Assembly (NCBI GenBank): GCA_946807835.1
Contig: OX327705.1
Coordinates: 15,282,501 to 15,346,500, forward strand
Origin: Ailanthus altissimus
Lineage: Eukaryota > Streptophyta > Magnoliopsida > Sapindales > Simaroubaceae
Direction of reading: 5' to 3'
Length of the DNA: 64,000 nt
The notes under the pieces were generated by a model, which searched no databases, was not told the origin of the DNA, and was given only the letters and a program-made list of their open reading frames with translations. Both the position numbers and the translations under genes were made by a program. This document shows, in pieces, positions 47,690 through 59,090 of this stretch. How positions within the stretch are numbered: the first letter of the stretch is position 1; the number at the start of each line of letters is the position of its first letter.

Positions 47690-48310
47690 ATTCGGGATAT
47701 AAGCCCATCCTTTTGCATGCATAAGATTTTGCTCGAAGAGAACCATAAGCCAACCATTGAGCAACAAGAAGATTAAATCATGTGATGAAAGATGTATACA
47801 AGATGGAAATCATTAAGTGGCTGTTATACAACGCACTGACTACATTTCAATGGTGCATAATGGTAATCTTCTCAGATATTGTGGAAAACTTCTTAAAGGT
47901 ATTTATGGATAATGTTTTTGTTATTGGTGATTCATTTTATTTGTGCCTTAATAATTTAGCATTTATGTTAAAAAGATGTGAAGAAACTAATATAGTACTA
48001 AATTGGAAAAATAATATTTTATGGTCAAAAAGATATTATCTTAGGCCATAAAATCTATTCTAAAGGCATAGAGGTTGATAGAGTAAAGATTGAATCTATT
48101 GAGAAATTGCCCCTACTAATGCAGAAGAAGTTCAAAGTTTTCTTTGACATGTAGGTTTTTACAGGAGATTCATCAAAGATTTTTCCAAGATTTCTAAGCC
48201 CTTTTACAATTTGCTAGGGAAAGATGTATAGTTTCTATTTGATGATGCTTGCCTTGAAGCCTTTGAGATCTTGAAGAAGAAGCTCATTTTAGCCCTAATT
48301 ATCATAGCAC
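47690..48310 (+). pseudogene. Gypsy C reverse transcriptase
   Basis: The ORF 47782-48051 reads ALTTFQWCIMVIFSD, VEKFLKVFMDNVFVIGDSF-like and LKRCEETNIVLNWKN, which are core gypsy RT blocks. The F[MV]DD active site is FMDN here, so the second catalytic Asp is lost. Upstream, around 47740-47780, the frame is shifted. It synthesised element cDNA in the live ancestor and is inactive now. Confidence 0.85.
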
Positions 48311-48319
48311 CGAACTTGA

Positions 48320-48720
48320 GCATTCCCTTTGAACATTTAGTTCTTAGACAAAAAGAGGAAAGGTTTTCCATATAATTTATTATGCTAGCAAGGCCATGAC
48401 TGATGCACAGATCAACTACACCACCCCTAAAAAATAGTTGTTAGCTATGGTGATTACTTTTGAGAAGTTTCAGTTTTATTTGATAGGAGTCAAGGTGGTT
48501 GTCTTCACTGATAATCCAGCTATATAGTATTTAATTGCTAAGAATGATACAAAACCTTACTTGATTCAATGAGTACTACTTTTGCAAGAGTTTGACATGG
48601 AGATCCGAGATAAAAGGGTATGAAAAATTAAGTTGTGGATCACTTATCTAGATTAGAAGGAGGAGATCAGGGTAAAAACTTGGTCAACGAATCTTTTCCC
48701 GATAAGCAAATCTTAGCAAC
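48320..48720 (+). pseudogene. Gypsy C RNase H
   Basis: Broken frames read YYASKAMTDAQINYTT, LLAMVITFEKFQFYLIG, VVVFTDNPAI and, after an internal stop, LIAKNDTKPYLIQ and LLQEFDMEIRDK. This is the gypsy RNase H block, with TDNPA where TDHAA is usual. At least four stops interrupt it. Confidence 0.82.
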
Positions 48721-48759
48721 ATAACATTTAGAAGTGCAATGGTATGTAGATTATGTAAA

Positions 48760-49740
48760 TTATCTTATTTATGGCATTATACCTCAAAATCTTACTTTTC
48801 AACAAAGAAGAAAGTTTTTTGCATGATGTGAAAAGATATTGTGGGATTAGTTTTTCTTATTTAGGCAATATGCTGATCAATTATTTAGGAAATATGTACC
48901 TCATAAAGAGGTGGAGAGTATTTTGCATCATTGCCATTCTTTCGTATATGGTGGACATTTTAAAAGTAATAGGACAGCGTTGAGAGTGTTATAATCTGGC
49001 TTTTACTAGCCAACCTTGTTTAAGGATGCTAATATATTTTTCATGCAGTGTAATCAATGCCAAAGGACCAATAACATCTCAAAAAAGCAAGAGATTCCCC
49101 TACAAGGCATCTTAGAAGTAGAAATGTTTGATATTTTAGGATTAATTTTATGGGTGTCCTTTCATTTTAGCTGGTGGGAAGAAGTACATTCTAGTAGCAA
49201 TAGACTATGTGTCAAAATGGGTAAAAATGATTGAGCTCCCCATTAATGATGCCAAAGTGGTATTAAAGTTTTTGAAGAAAAATATGTTTACAAGGCATGG
49301 AACTCAAGGGTGATTATAAGTGATGAAGGGTCTCACTTTTGTAACAAGTTGTTTTTGGCCCTTCTACAAAAGTATGGAGTGCGACACATGGTTGTCACCA
49401 CTTATCATCATCCAATAAGTGGCTTGGAGATTTCAAACTAGGAAATCAAGTGCATTATTAAGAAAATGGTGAAGCTTAGCTGAAAGGATTGGTTTATGAT
49501 ACTTGATGATGCTATTTGGGCTTACCACACAGCTTTCAAAACACATATTAGGATGTCTCTGTATTAGTTGGTTTATAAGAAGGTGTGTCATCTACTGGTT
49601 GAACTTGACTATAAGGCATATTAGGCTATCAAAGCTCTCAATTTTGATCTTCAAGCCACCAGTGAGAAATGTATGCTTTAACTAAATAAAATAGATAAGT
49701 TTAAGCTCTAAGAAAAATTTCCCATAAAGAGTTCAAGCAT
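48760..49740 (+). pseudogene. Gypsy C integrase
   Basis: The zinc-binding end is seen as CNQCQRTNNISKKQE (49046-49090), then LQGILEVEMFDILG. The core follows in other frames with YILVAIDYVSKWVKMIELP, IISDEGSHFCNKLF (family: ISDGGSHF, carrying the second catalytic Asp) and HHPISGLEISNXEIK-like residues before 49470. The GQVE motif is changed to GLEI. Multiple stops mark it as dead. Confidence 0.8.
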
Positions 49741-49992
49741 GGACAATGATTATTATGTTTAGACCTTAAAAGCCCCAGGGTTCATACAGTACAGTGCCTC
49801 AATGTTCATCTAAGGCAAATTAATGTCGCAATGTTATAAATATAACACAACAGCTTTCATTTGAAATTCAATATTAAAACTCTATTTCATCATTTTGCAC
49901 TCACTTTCTTTCAAATATAACCTCATTTCTCTTAATCCAAGCATAAAAATCAACCAAGCCTCACTCAATTCAACCTAAACAACCTTTTTTAT

Positions 49993-51273
49993 GGATAAAA
50001 AACAACCAATCATCACCAAAACATCCAAATTTCACCCAAAATCACCCATTACCAAAACTAATCCAAACACTCCCAAAATTTTAGTGGCACCCAAGCAAAG
50101 CCAAACAACCATTGCATGGAGTTAAGCATATGAGACTTCATGCTTTGTATCTCAGAACGTTACTGATAGGTCCTCTAACACTATTATTTGTATGTCTATC
50201 ATTTAAGAAAAAGGCTTCAATCTAGATAAGGGGGACTTCCCCAATATTTCTCAGATGATTGCACTGAGGAGATGGGAGAAGTTTTTGATGCAATTACCGT
50301 AGGAGAAGTTCCCATTGTGCGAGAGTTTTACGCTAATATAGAGGAGCATATAAGGTATAGGGTGAGATTTTGCGAGAAGAATTTGCTATTCGACTATAAC
50401 ACCATTAATGCATTATTTGGGTTGTCTAAAGACATTCCAAATGAGTATGCAGAGGTAGCTAGGGAGTCGGACTATGAGATTATCATACAGACCTTATGCC
50501 AAGTGGGTACAGAGTGGAAGACTTCGTATTGTCAACCATTGCACTTCAGATCGAGCACACTAATCAAGGATGCAAGGCTTGATACATGTTTATCCTCTCT
50601 CGTATAATGCTAGTGATGCAAACTAGTGATGTCACTGAGCCAAGATTGATGCTTCTCTACTTTATCATGATCAGGCAATTGATCAACATTGGGTGTATGC
50701 TATAGGATGAGATCTTGGCTTGTTTCAAGCTAGCCATAAATAGTTTGGGTTTACCTTATCTCATCATAACTATTTATGCCTAAGTCAGAGTCTGATGTGA
50801 GGCATATGGGGATTTTATCTATGCAGCTAAGAGATAAATTTTAGCACTATTTAAAAGCTACAGATGGCAGAAACCCAAAGGCAGCCAACTCAGATCCCAA
50901 CATAGCCACCAGTAATAATAACTGATCTAGTGGATCCTTCATTATTAGCTCTAGCTGTAGTAACATCATCTTTGAGGAGCTTGACAATCCAAGCCAGATT
51001 AGCTTGACTAGAGATCCAGTCTGAGGCATAAAGGAGTAACTTGGCAGCGTTCCATCTGGAGTTCATAGATTTTCAAGATTATCAATTCTAGTATATGCAA
51101 TTATGCCTCGATCGATGGAGGGTCGATATCATTCACATCATGCTTGGGTAGCCATCATAGCCAACAAACCCAGCACTAGCTCCACTACCACCATCAGAGG
51201 ACAAGGAGATATCTGTGCTAGATGATTTGGGCCTCACTATCTTGGACTTAGATGACTTGGCTAGGGATCCCTA
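49993..51273 (+). pseudogene. Additional ORF of gypsy C (plant transposon protein domain)
   Basis: An ORF begins MDKKQPIITKTSKFHPK at 49993 and, after breaks, the frame 50272-50607 reads FDAITVGEVPIVREFYANIEE-type sequence with NTINALFGLS. It continues to LGLTILDLDDLARDP and a stop at 51271-51273. VREFYAN followed by a [LF]G[LF] motif is typical of the extra ORF downstream of integrase in Athila/Tat-like elements ('putative plant transposon protein' domain). Its role is unknown; in some elements the position is called env-like, but no membrane segment is visible here. Confidence 0.72.
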
Positions 51274-52743
51274 GAATGTTAGTGAAGCATTTCATATTTA
51301 TATTTTATTTCTGCCAAAGGGACCATGGGGTTATGTTGATCATGGTTTTCGCTTTTAGCCTTGTTCTATGTTTCTTTTACTTTATTTCTTTATATCTTTA
51401 TGTTTTTTATTTTATAGTTTATGTCTTTTGTAGTGAAAAAGAAAAGCATAAGTAATATCATTTGGTTTTCACTTAAAAAAATATTCCATTGCTTATAATT
51501 ATGTTTTTCTTGTGTTGGGTTGTGTTGATGATTACTTGTCCATGATAATAATTTTGATTGAAACACTTAACTTTTCAACTCTCTAAGAAGTGATTTATAC
51601 TTGAAATAATTCATGCACCAAAAATTAGATGGAATTTGACTTTAATTGTGATCACCAAGTTTGGAGCACTTGTTTAAGCTTGTGATAGTTGAATTGTGCC
51701 TAGAAAAGCTCATGCTCAAGTAGTACAATTTAATCTTAATGACCAAGCACACTAGAACTAGTTTGATTATTGTTTGAGGCAAAATCTTAGGAAACATGTA
51801 CATAGGGAAAAGAAATCAGGCCATCTTTGGATCGTTTCAACTTTTCTAGCCTCCTTAAATTTATATTGATCCTTAGTCACCCTATTTAAGCCTGAATTAT
51901 CTTTTTTGTTTAATAACTGCATTATAAGCCTAAACTATTAGCTCAAATACCCTAAACACCCTTAATAACGTGAACATGGAGCTTAATGAGAATTGTTAAT
52001 ATTATGTTGAGTTAGGTCGTGTAAAATTGAAAAATACAAAAATTGGCAAGTAAATGCCAAATTCAATGAACATAGACTCTAAGTTTAAGGGAGTAATGCT
52101 TGCTTTTTTATTCTAAAAAGAAAAAAAAACTCTTATATTAACAAATAAAAGTAGTTTGGGTAAAAAGGCTTAAGTTTAAGGGAATCGTTAAAGCAAATGT
52201 AGCAAGTTCAATTGATAGTTAAGAGGGTTTTGTGTTCATAGTGTGAATTAAGCCGAAATCCTATCCAAAAATCCCATCTTGACCCTTGTTAGCATTACAA
52301 GCTGATAAAAGTCCTAATGGATCCCTATTTGTATGTATTCCTACATTAGTGCAGAGCTATATGAAAAATTAGCCTATGGTAGTATTTATAATTAAAAGTA
52401 TACTGAGACAACACTTTTCTGTGCAAACCTAAGTTCTTGAACCAATCTAGGCTAGATTCGATTGACATTTACTTATTTAACACACACACAATTGATCACT
52501 TATAAGAAAGAAGGAAATGGCTTAATTATAGTGTTTGTAAATTATTGAAAGTTATTTATTAACTTCGAATGAGTTAAAGTTGAGTAGGATAGTCCCTCAG
52601 ACAATTAAGTAACCATCAATTCAATCCGACCATGCCATAGCTTTCTTATGTTTTCTTTCAATTTTTTGTTTTTTGTAAGTTAGTTATTGTCTTGGTTGTG
52701 TTATTATCTCTCTAGTATTACTCGAGAATGAAAAACTATCAAA
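51274..52743 (+). mobile_element. Gypsy C 3' non-coding region
   Basis: No gene is present. It includes 'actctaagtttaagggagtaatgcttgc' near 52076-52103 and 'ggcttaagtttaagggaatcg' near 52169-52189, the kind of purine-rich internal tracts seen in this lineage. Confidence 0.6.
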
Positions 52744-53039
52744 TTTTGGGGGAATTTGATGAGTGTGAACTATATATATATTTTGACCTCATGTTAACTT
52801 AGATTTTTTTCCGTTCTCAAGTAATTTCATACTATTTATGCATCTAAGTGTTAATTTTGTAGGATAAATCATGAAATAGTTGAGGATGAAAAAATTAGAA
52901 TGAAAAACATAAACAAATGAAGGCAGAAAGTGGAAATATAGATAAGGGAGTAAAGAAAAGGACGAATTCCCCTGTATTTTATTCATTAATACGACAACAT
53001 TCATATCAAATAGATGAACTCTCTAGTGTTCTTATTTAC
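52744..53039 (+). mobile_element. Gypsy C polypurine tract and start of the 3' LTR
   Basis: TTTTGGGGGAATT (52744-52756) precedes TGATGAGTGTGAAC at 52757. The LTR matches 26339-26638 for its whole visible length and is cut at 53040 by gypsy B. The remainder is presumably beyond gypsy B, where it is not recognised before the window ends. Confidence 0.85.
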
Positions 53040-54443
53040 TGACACATCCAGAATATAGGAGTTTATTCCCAAGTGTAAGATTATCGAAATAATAAATAAC
53101 CCAATGAGAATGGAATCGATCCACAGAGAAGTAGAATTAAAATTACAAACTATAAATATTTTAAAGATAATTAATGTAGTATAAGATGTTTGCAAATATT
53201 AATTCAATTAACCAATCCAAATAAAAGTTCAGGTTAGGGGGATCCACTCTTAGTATAAGAAGTAAGAATATATTTAACTCTTTTTATAACTCAATTGGAA
53301 TCCTGACACAAAGGAGATTCCAACCGAAAAATATAATAATTAAAGTTCATCATTATTTATATATTAATTAGTATTTATTTCTTTTAATTATTATACACCA
53401 AATATTATAAATGGGTTCAAGTATTTATTATGCCAATCTTTATATTTGTCTATAATAAATCAAGACTTCCACTTTATAAGAAATGATATATACGCTAAAT
53501 CATGTAAATGGTTTTAAGAGTTTGTTGTACCAAGTATAAAGTTTGTCAATAATAAATCAAGATACACCACTTAGAAGAAATGATATTAATATTACAAACA
53601 GAATAAATACATCATATATAAATTAGGATAACTTAATAATAAAACATTAAATTCATGAATAAGAGTTAAGTATTACCTTGCCAAGAGTTTCACCCTTTTA
53701 CCTTAGCATAAATAAAATTACTTGGACATAATAAAACTAAAGAAAAAGAAAAGAAATGGAAGAAGAGATAACATGACTTTACAATAGAAAACAAGAGAAA
53801 TAATATTACAAAGAGATAATACAAAAGACAAGTATTTTGAACTAAAATCTAGCTCTCTAATTACATGTTTTGGGCATAAACATGCTACTTATTTATAGAA
53901 AAATATAAATAAATTGAGACAAATGAAGAGGAAACCACTTGGATGATAGAAGTCAAGAATGGTGGCAAATAATTTACATTGATTATCATTAATGCACCCA
54001 CTGGCTTATCCAATTTGAAATTGATGTGGTCCGAATTAACTGTTACTCAAAACATCAAAGTTGTAGATAAGTCTCTTACCTTTCCAAATTGAATTGTCTC
54101 ATACGTATTAGAAATGTATTTCTATAGTTATTGGCCAAATACTGATGACTATTCGGATTGGGCCTGTATTGTAGATCAGTTCTTTTTTGGGCCATTTTCA
54201 CGAATGCCTTGTTAAGTACAATATGTTAGCCCATTGAATCAGTTCTTCACAAGATAAAGAATCACTCCAATTGAATTCCTAGGTAGAAAGTTATGGCCAT
54301 TTTACCGAACCTACCACAAAATAATTAAAAGCTAATTAGGTACCATATTGTAAACATACTTAAGTTAGGGGGGTTAAAGACACTAGTAATACAAAATAAT
54401 AATATAAAATTCTTATTAAATATGTAATTTCAAGTGTTCATCA
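53040..54443 (-). mobile_element. Gypsy B 3' LTR, 1404 bp
   Basis: On the minus strand it starts TGATGAACACTTG at 54443, right after a polypurine tract, and ends GGATGTGTCA at 53040. It is inserted in the 3' LTR of gypsy C. The partner 5' LTR is missing or beyond recognition. ORFs on the minus strand inside it are incidental. Confidence 0.82.
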
Positions 54444-55858
54444 TACCCCCAATCAGTAAATAAAATTTGAACACTACCTAAGTATTTCAAATAAAAAGTC
54501 AGTTCAAGATCACAATTGCTATAAAGATTATTTCAATCATAACTTCCAAAATTATGTGCGTGTAAATTAAGCCTAATTCAAAGCCTTCTTACCACAAACC
54601 ATAACATATATAGTCTTAAAAATATTTTTCAAGTAAAAGCCTCAACTCCATATCCTCACAGGTGAATAACTTGTTAAATAGGTTAGGATTTCACTCACAA
54701 AGTTAGAAAACAGATAATCGTTCAAGAAAAGATAACATTTAAGCACGGACAGACAGACTAACATTGATCCAAAGATAGGAAAATCAATTATTTAGAGCCA
54801 AACTATTCTTTTCAACTGCTTGCTTCAGGACTTTAATTATTTTATGCGAATCTTACGATTAAAAAGTTCAGTGATAAAATTGCTTCCTAATAACTTTTGT
54901 TTTCTAGAATTGAATGAAGACTTTATTGAATTGAATTGACTTCTTTTCTCTTTTTTCTATATATACCTTTTTTTGCTCTCTTGTTTTTGGTTGTTTTTTT
55001 TTAAAGACATAAAGAATCATTACAAAATAAGAACAATTTCTCACTATAATTTTTTTTTTATCCTTCAGCTAAGCAACTAAATTATTCCTTATCCCAAATA
55101 ATATTATTCTAAACAAAAATTAACCATTTCAAAAGATTAATAAAAGTTCATAAACTGTTATCTCAAACCTCTCCATTCACTCACAAAAGATATGTGGATT
55201 TAGAAAAGAATATATATACTTAAACTTGAAAATTCTCTTGGCTATATGTATTGAATCATCCATCTTATCACAAGGCTTAATATTGTGCCCAAGAAATAAT
55301 TTCAGAAGTTATTCTTTAGTAACATAAATAGAAAAAGTGATTTAAACTAAACAATTTTGAAATCATACCTCGATAATAAAGCAAACTTATTTACGCAAGA
55401 GTTACCAAGAACTTAAGCAACAAACAAATATACGTAAAATATATTAAAAATAAACCAATTAGAATATAGTTTAAAAGTTCAGTAATGTACTCTTTACTCT
55501 GTCATTCTAGAACTAAAATGCGTCTCAAGAATGCATAATAAACCTTTTACTCACGCCATTCATGATGAATATTTTTTAGAGAACAAGATAATAATAAAAA
55601 ATAAATAATACTAATATTGTATATCAACTATTCTCCCCTCAACCAGATTGAGACATGTCCTCAATGTCAAAATATACAAAGAGTAATGTATAAAAAATAT
55701 CGCCTGAAACATCTTTTATTGAAAATTAAACCTGCAACAAAATAAAATAAACTATACAAAAAGTTTAAAAATACATAAAAGTAGATAGCCTACAGACGAA
55801 TCATTAAATCTATCTTGTGTTTCTTTTCATTGTCATCAGTATACCAATCTATCTAACT
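54444..55858 (-). mobile_element. Gypsy B polypurine tract and 3' non-coding region
   Basis: TGGGGGTA (reverse complement of 54444-54451) precedes the 3' LTR. Near 55638-55665 the minus strand reads 'gacattgaggacatgtctcaatc', comparable with the 'gacattgggga' segment of gypsy A. Both sides of the LOG-like pseudogene are therefore inside one element. No other gene is seen in these 1.4 kb. Confidence 0.65.
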
Positions 55859-55859
55859 C

Positions 55860-56442
55860 ATTGTTGGATCAAATAGAGGTGTAAAGCTTGTAGTTCATCA
55901 AGTAGTTGATCAACAGTTGAAGCAGAAATGAGGATCTATCTTGCTGCAGATGTGATAAACTGTTTTTCCACCGCATAATTAAGAAAAGATAATAACCCAT
56001 TATAAAAACCATCAACATTTAACAAACTAATGGGTTTTTTTTATGGATTTGCAATTGTGCCCATGAGACATTTTGAAAAATTGCCTCTAATGTTTTGAAA
56101 CCTCAAGGTAAAGCTATAAAGGCATCAACATTCCGAAGCATAAAAGATATTCGTTTATGCATTGATGATACTTATAACTCATCCCCAATTATTTGTCCTA
56201 CAATATTTCTAACAGCTAGAGCTTTTGGTATGATACCCAAAATTCGACTACCTTTATTTTATGCAGCTATTGCCACACATCCCATTAATCTAAGACTACC
56301 GCCCCATATACTAAATGAATATTTTGCTCAACTAACATTGTACCAAGGGGTTCTTCTACTTCTACGAACTCTCTAGTTGTTTTAGGGCTGGATTTATAAA
56401 GACACAAATTTTTGTGAATTTACTAGTTGATGTTCTTTCCAT
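55860..56442 (-). pseudogene. LOG-like cytokinin phosphoribohydrolase pseudogene, intronless, within gypsy B
   Basis: From an ATG at 56442 (MERTSTSKFTKICVF) the minus strand reads, in successive frames, [87 protein letters not shown] and ILISASTVDQLLDELQA, ending near 55860. Order and spacing match LOG proteins (about 200-220 aa), which release free cytokinin bases from riboside 5'-monophosphates in the cytosol. Conserved PGGxGTxxE reads PQGFKTLEA, so Gly and catalytic-region residues are altered. At least two frameshifts and several stops are present. Plant LOG genes have several introns; none is seen over 580 bp. It sits between integrase and 3' LTR, where such elements carry an extra ORF. 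The + strand ORF 56095-56376 is its shadow. Confidence 0.8.
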
Positions 56443-56763
56443 TATTGCACTCACCATCTCTCTTGAATGATTTTGAGTTTGTATAAATATGCAAAAATAA
56501 TGCAATGTATTTATCAAGCCAAAAGGTATTGTAAAGTTAAGTCACATGGGCTGTTGGCTTAAAATGTAAAATTTTCAACACCTTTTTACTATTTTTCAAA
56601 TTGTTAGCTGAAAAAGTTACATGGGTGGTTGGCTATTGGAAAAAATGTTTGAGTTTGAAATGAAACATTTAAAAATAATAACTATAGTAAATATGTTCAA
56701 GTAGTTGTGATTATAGCTTACATCTTCCTTTGGTTTTATGTCTAGTAACAGCTTAAACTCCCT
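56443..56763 (-). mobile_element. Gypsy B spacer upstream of the LOG-like copy
   Basis: Non-coding. It contains an imperfect direct repeat of about 30 bases ('aagttaagtcacatgggctgttggct' near 56534 and 'aaaaagttacatgggtggttggct' near 56608). No LOG coding sequence extends into it beyond the ATG at 56442. Confidence 0.5.
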
Positions 56764-57311
56764 CTATGGGTCAGGGATAGGTTTTCTATCCAATTTTCTT
56801 ATAAATTGGCAAACATGGTCTTTTAAAGTCAGATTTCTAAGACTGTATCGCTGATGTTCTCTTAGGAATATGTCCCATAATTCACAAATTACAATATGCA
56901 CATATCTACTAGGATGTGTCTCAAGAGTCGATAAGATATCATCTAAAGTCTCTTTACTCAGGCTATGCTTAATAAACCTAATTTTATCTTTGCGATTTAT
57001 AGACACCATTCCTAAAGTGTAGCAACGTGTGTTGCAAGTTATGCATTGTCACTTGTAACAAATCTTAATCGTTTTGCTCTTCGTTTGTTTACAAAAGAGC
57101 TTTTACCTAAGCCAGACAAGTAGGGAATTAATGAGTCTAAAAATTCACCTGTTAATCAAACTTTGGCTTCAATTAACCAACGTAAATCAACAGGTATATT
57201 CATAATCATTAATAACCTTAATCTTTTATATCTTGCTTGGTAAATTTTCTTTAAAAAATTTTGAGGCAATGAAGGAAAATACCTTTTCAAATTCTTTAGA
57301 ATGTCATCCAT
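56764..57311 (-). pseudogene. Unrecognised extra ORF of gypsy B, downstream of integrase
   Basis: A minus ATG at 57311 starts MDDILKNLKRYFPSLPQNFL, followed by YKRLRLLMIMNIPVDLRWL. After a stop and shifts, the frame 57009-56764 gives LSTLETHPSRYVHIVIC and LTLKDHVCQFIRKLDRKPIP. The composition is basic and hydrophobic with no membrane segment. I do not recognise the family. Its position after integrase suggests the extra ORF of this element, decayed. It does not resemble the extra ORF of gypsy C. Confidence 0.5.
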
Positions 57312-57519
57312 TTTTTTTAGAAAGGGAAAAGAAAAGAAGGTATCAGTAATTATGAAAAACTGACAAAATTAATTTAAAATGTCACGGTGTACTGTTATTC
57401 ACCACTTAACTAGGGTGAAAAATAAAATTTTAACAAAAATACTAAATTAATCTACAAATAAAAACAAAACAAAAAAAATAAAGTTAGAAGAAAAATAAAT
57501 ATATATAAATATGTAACAT

Positions 57520-58770
57520 AAAGATTAATTGGTCTCGTAATATGTTTGATTTTCTAGAAATGGTTTAAGTCTTTGCCCATTTACCTTAAACATATTCCTA
57601 TTTTTAGAATTTTCAATGCCAATTATTCCATAAGGGTACATATATTTCACAATAAAAGGGTTACTCCATCTTAATCTTAATTTTCCAAGGAGTATATGAA
57701 GTTGAGAATTATAAAGCAAAACCTTCTCACCAATATCAAATGTTTTTCTTTGAATTTTTTGATCATGAAAAGCTTTGATTTTAACTTTATGAAATTTTTA
57801 ATTCTCATATGCATCATTTCTCAATTCTTCAAGTTCATTTATTTGTAATTTACGTATGTGTCTAGTAAAATCAAGATTTGCATTGAAAATTTTAATGGCC
57901 CAGTAGGCTTTATGCTCAAATTCCACAGGTAAATGATAAAGTTTTGCATAAATTATCCTATAAGGAGACATGCCCGATGAAGTTTTAAAAGCAGTTCTAT
58001 AAGCCTACAATGCATCATTAAGTCTTAAAGACCAATCTTTACGATTTGGGTTTACAATTTTTTCTAAAATTTGTTTTATCTCCTTATTTGCTAATTCAAC
58101 TTGTCCACTTGTCTGAGGATGATAAGGGGTGGCAAATTTATGAGTAATACCATATTTTTTCATTAATGTTTCAAATGGCTTATTACAAAAATGCTTACCT
58201 CCATCACTTATAATGGCTAGAGGGATTCCAAATCGACTTAAGATAGTTTCTTTCAAAAATTTCATGACTATTTTATGGTCATTATTTCGACATGGAATAG
58301 CCTTAATCTATTTTGAGACATAATCTACTGCAACTAAGATATACATAAATCCAAATGATAATAAAAATGGTCCCATGAAATTTATCCCCTAACAATCAAT
58401 GATTTCAATAACAAGAATAGGGTTCAAAGGCATCATGTTTCGTTTTGAAATTGATCCCAACTCTTGACAATTTTCACACGTTATACAAAAATGTATATGT
58501 ATCTTTAAATAAAGCGGGCCAATAAAATTCACATTGCAAGATTTTTACAGTTGTTTTCTTTGATGAGAAATGTCCCTCACATGCTTTAGAATGACAAACT
58601 TCAATAACTTTACTTACCTCATTGTCGGGTATGCATCTTTGAAATATTTGGTCACGAAAATATTTGAAGAGATAAGAATCATTCCAATAAAACTTTCTTA
58701 TCTCAGTTAAAATTTTCCTTTTGTCTTGAGCATTCCATTGAGGTGGCATTTCTCTTGTTACAAGAAAATT
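57520..58770 (-). pseudogene. Gypsy B integrase
   Basis: Read 5' to 3' on the minus strand, 58794-58474 has the zinc-binding part (IEVCHSKACEGHFSSKKT, with the first His/Cys pair shifted, and ILQCEFYWPALFKD). 58265-58005 is the core with GIPLAIISDGGKHFCNKPF, YHPQTSGQVELANKEIK and ILEKIVNPNRKDW. 57719-57525 is the C-terminal end (LYNSQLHILLGKLRLRWSNP, PYGIIGIEN, FKVNGQRLKPFL). The core keeps the SDGG Asp and the E of QVE. Stops lie between the pieces. Confidence 0.88.
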
Positions 58771-58777
58771 AACAATA

Positions 58778-59090
58778 TTAGCATACCAAGGCATTGTAAT
58801 AGTAGAAAATAAAAATCCATCGAATTAGTCTTGATTTAGCATCTTGTTTTGACATTAAGTACCTTACAGCAGCATGGTTAGTAAACACAACAGTTGAAGA
58901 ACCAATTAAGTAAGAACAAAATTTGTCTAATGCAAATATTACAGCAAGTAGTTTTTTTTCAGTTGTTGTGTAATTTATTTGTACGTTGTTTAAAGTTCTA
59001 CTTGTGTAATAAATTACATAGGATTTACCTTCCTTTCTTTGTCCCAATACAGTACCAACAATGTAGTCACTAGCATCATATATGAGCTCA
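58778..59090 (-). pseudogene. Gypsy B RNase H
   Basis: The frame 59047-58778 reads GQRKEGKSYVIYYTSRTLNN, NYTTTEKKLLAVIFALDKF, VVFTNHAAVRYLMSKQDAK and RLIRWIF. In family members the motif is TDHAAL[KR]YL; here TNHAAV replaces the catalytic Asp by Asn. The ORF is otherwise well preserved. Confidence 0.88.

Noticed and set aside
49993..51273. Calling the extra ORF of gypsy C an envelope gene
   Set aside because: No signal peptide or membrane segment is visible; only the plant transposon domain-like VREFYAN segment supports an identity.
56095..56376. 93-aa + strand ORF
   Set aside because: It is the antisense of the LOG-like pseudogene; the minus strand gives the recognisable protein.
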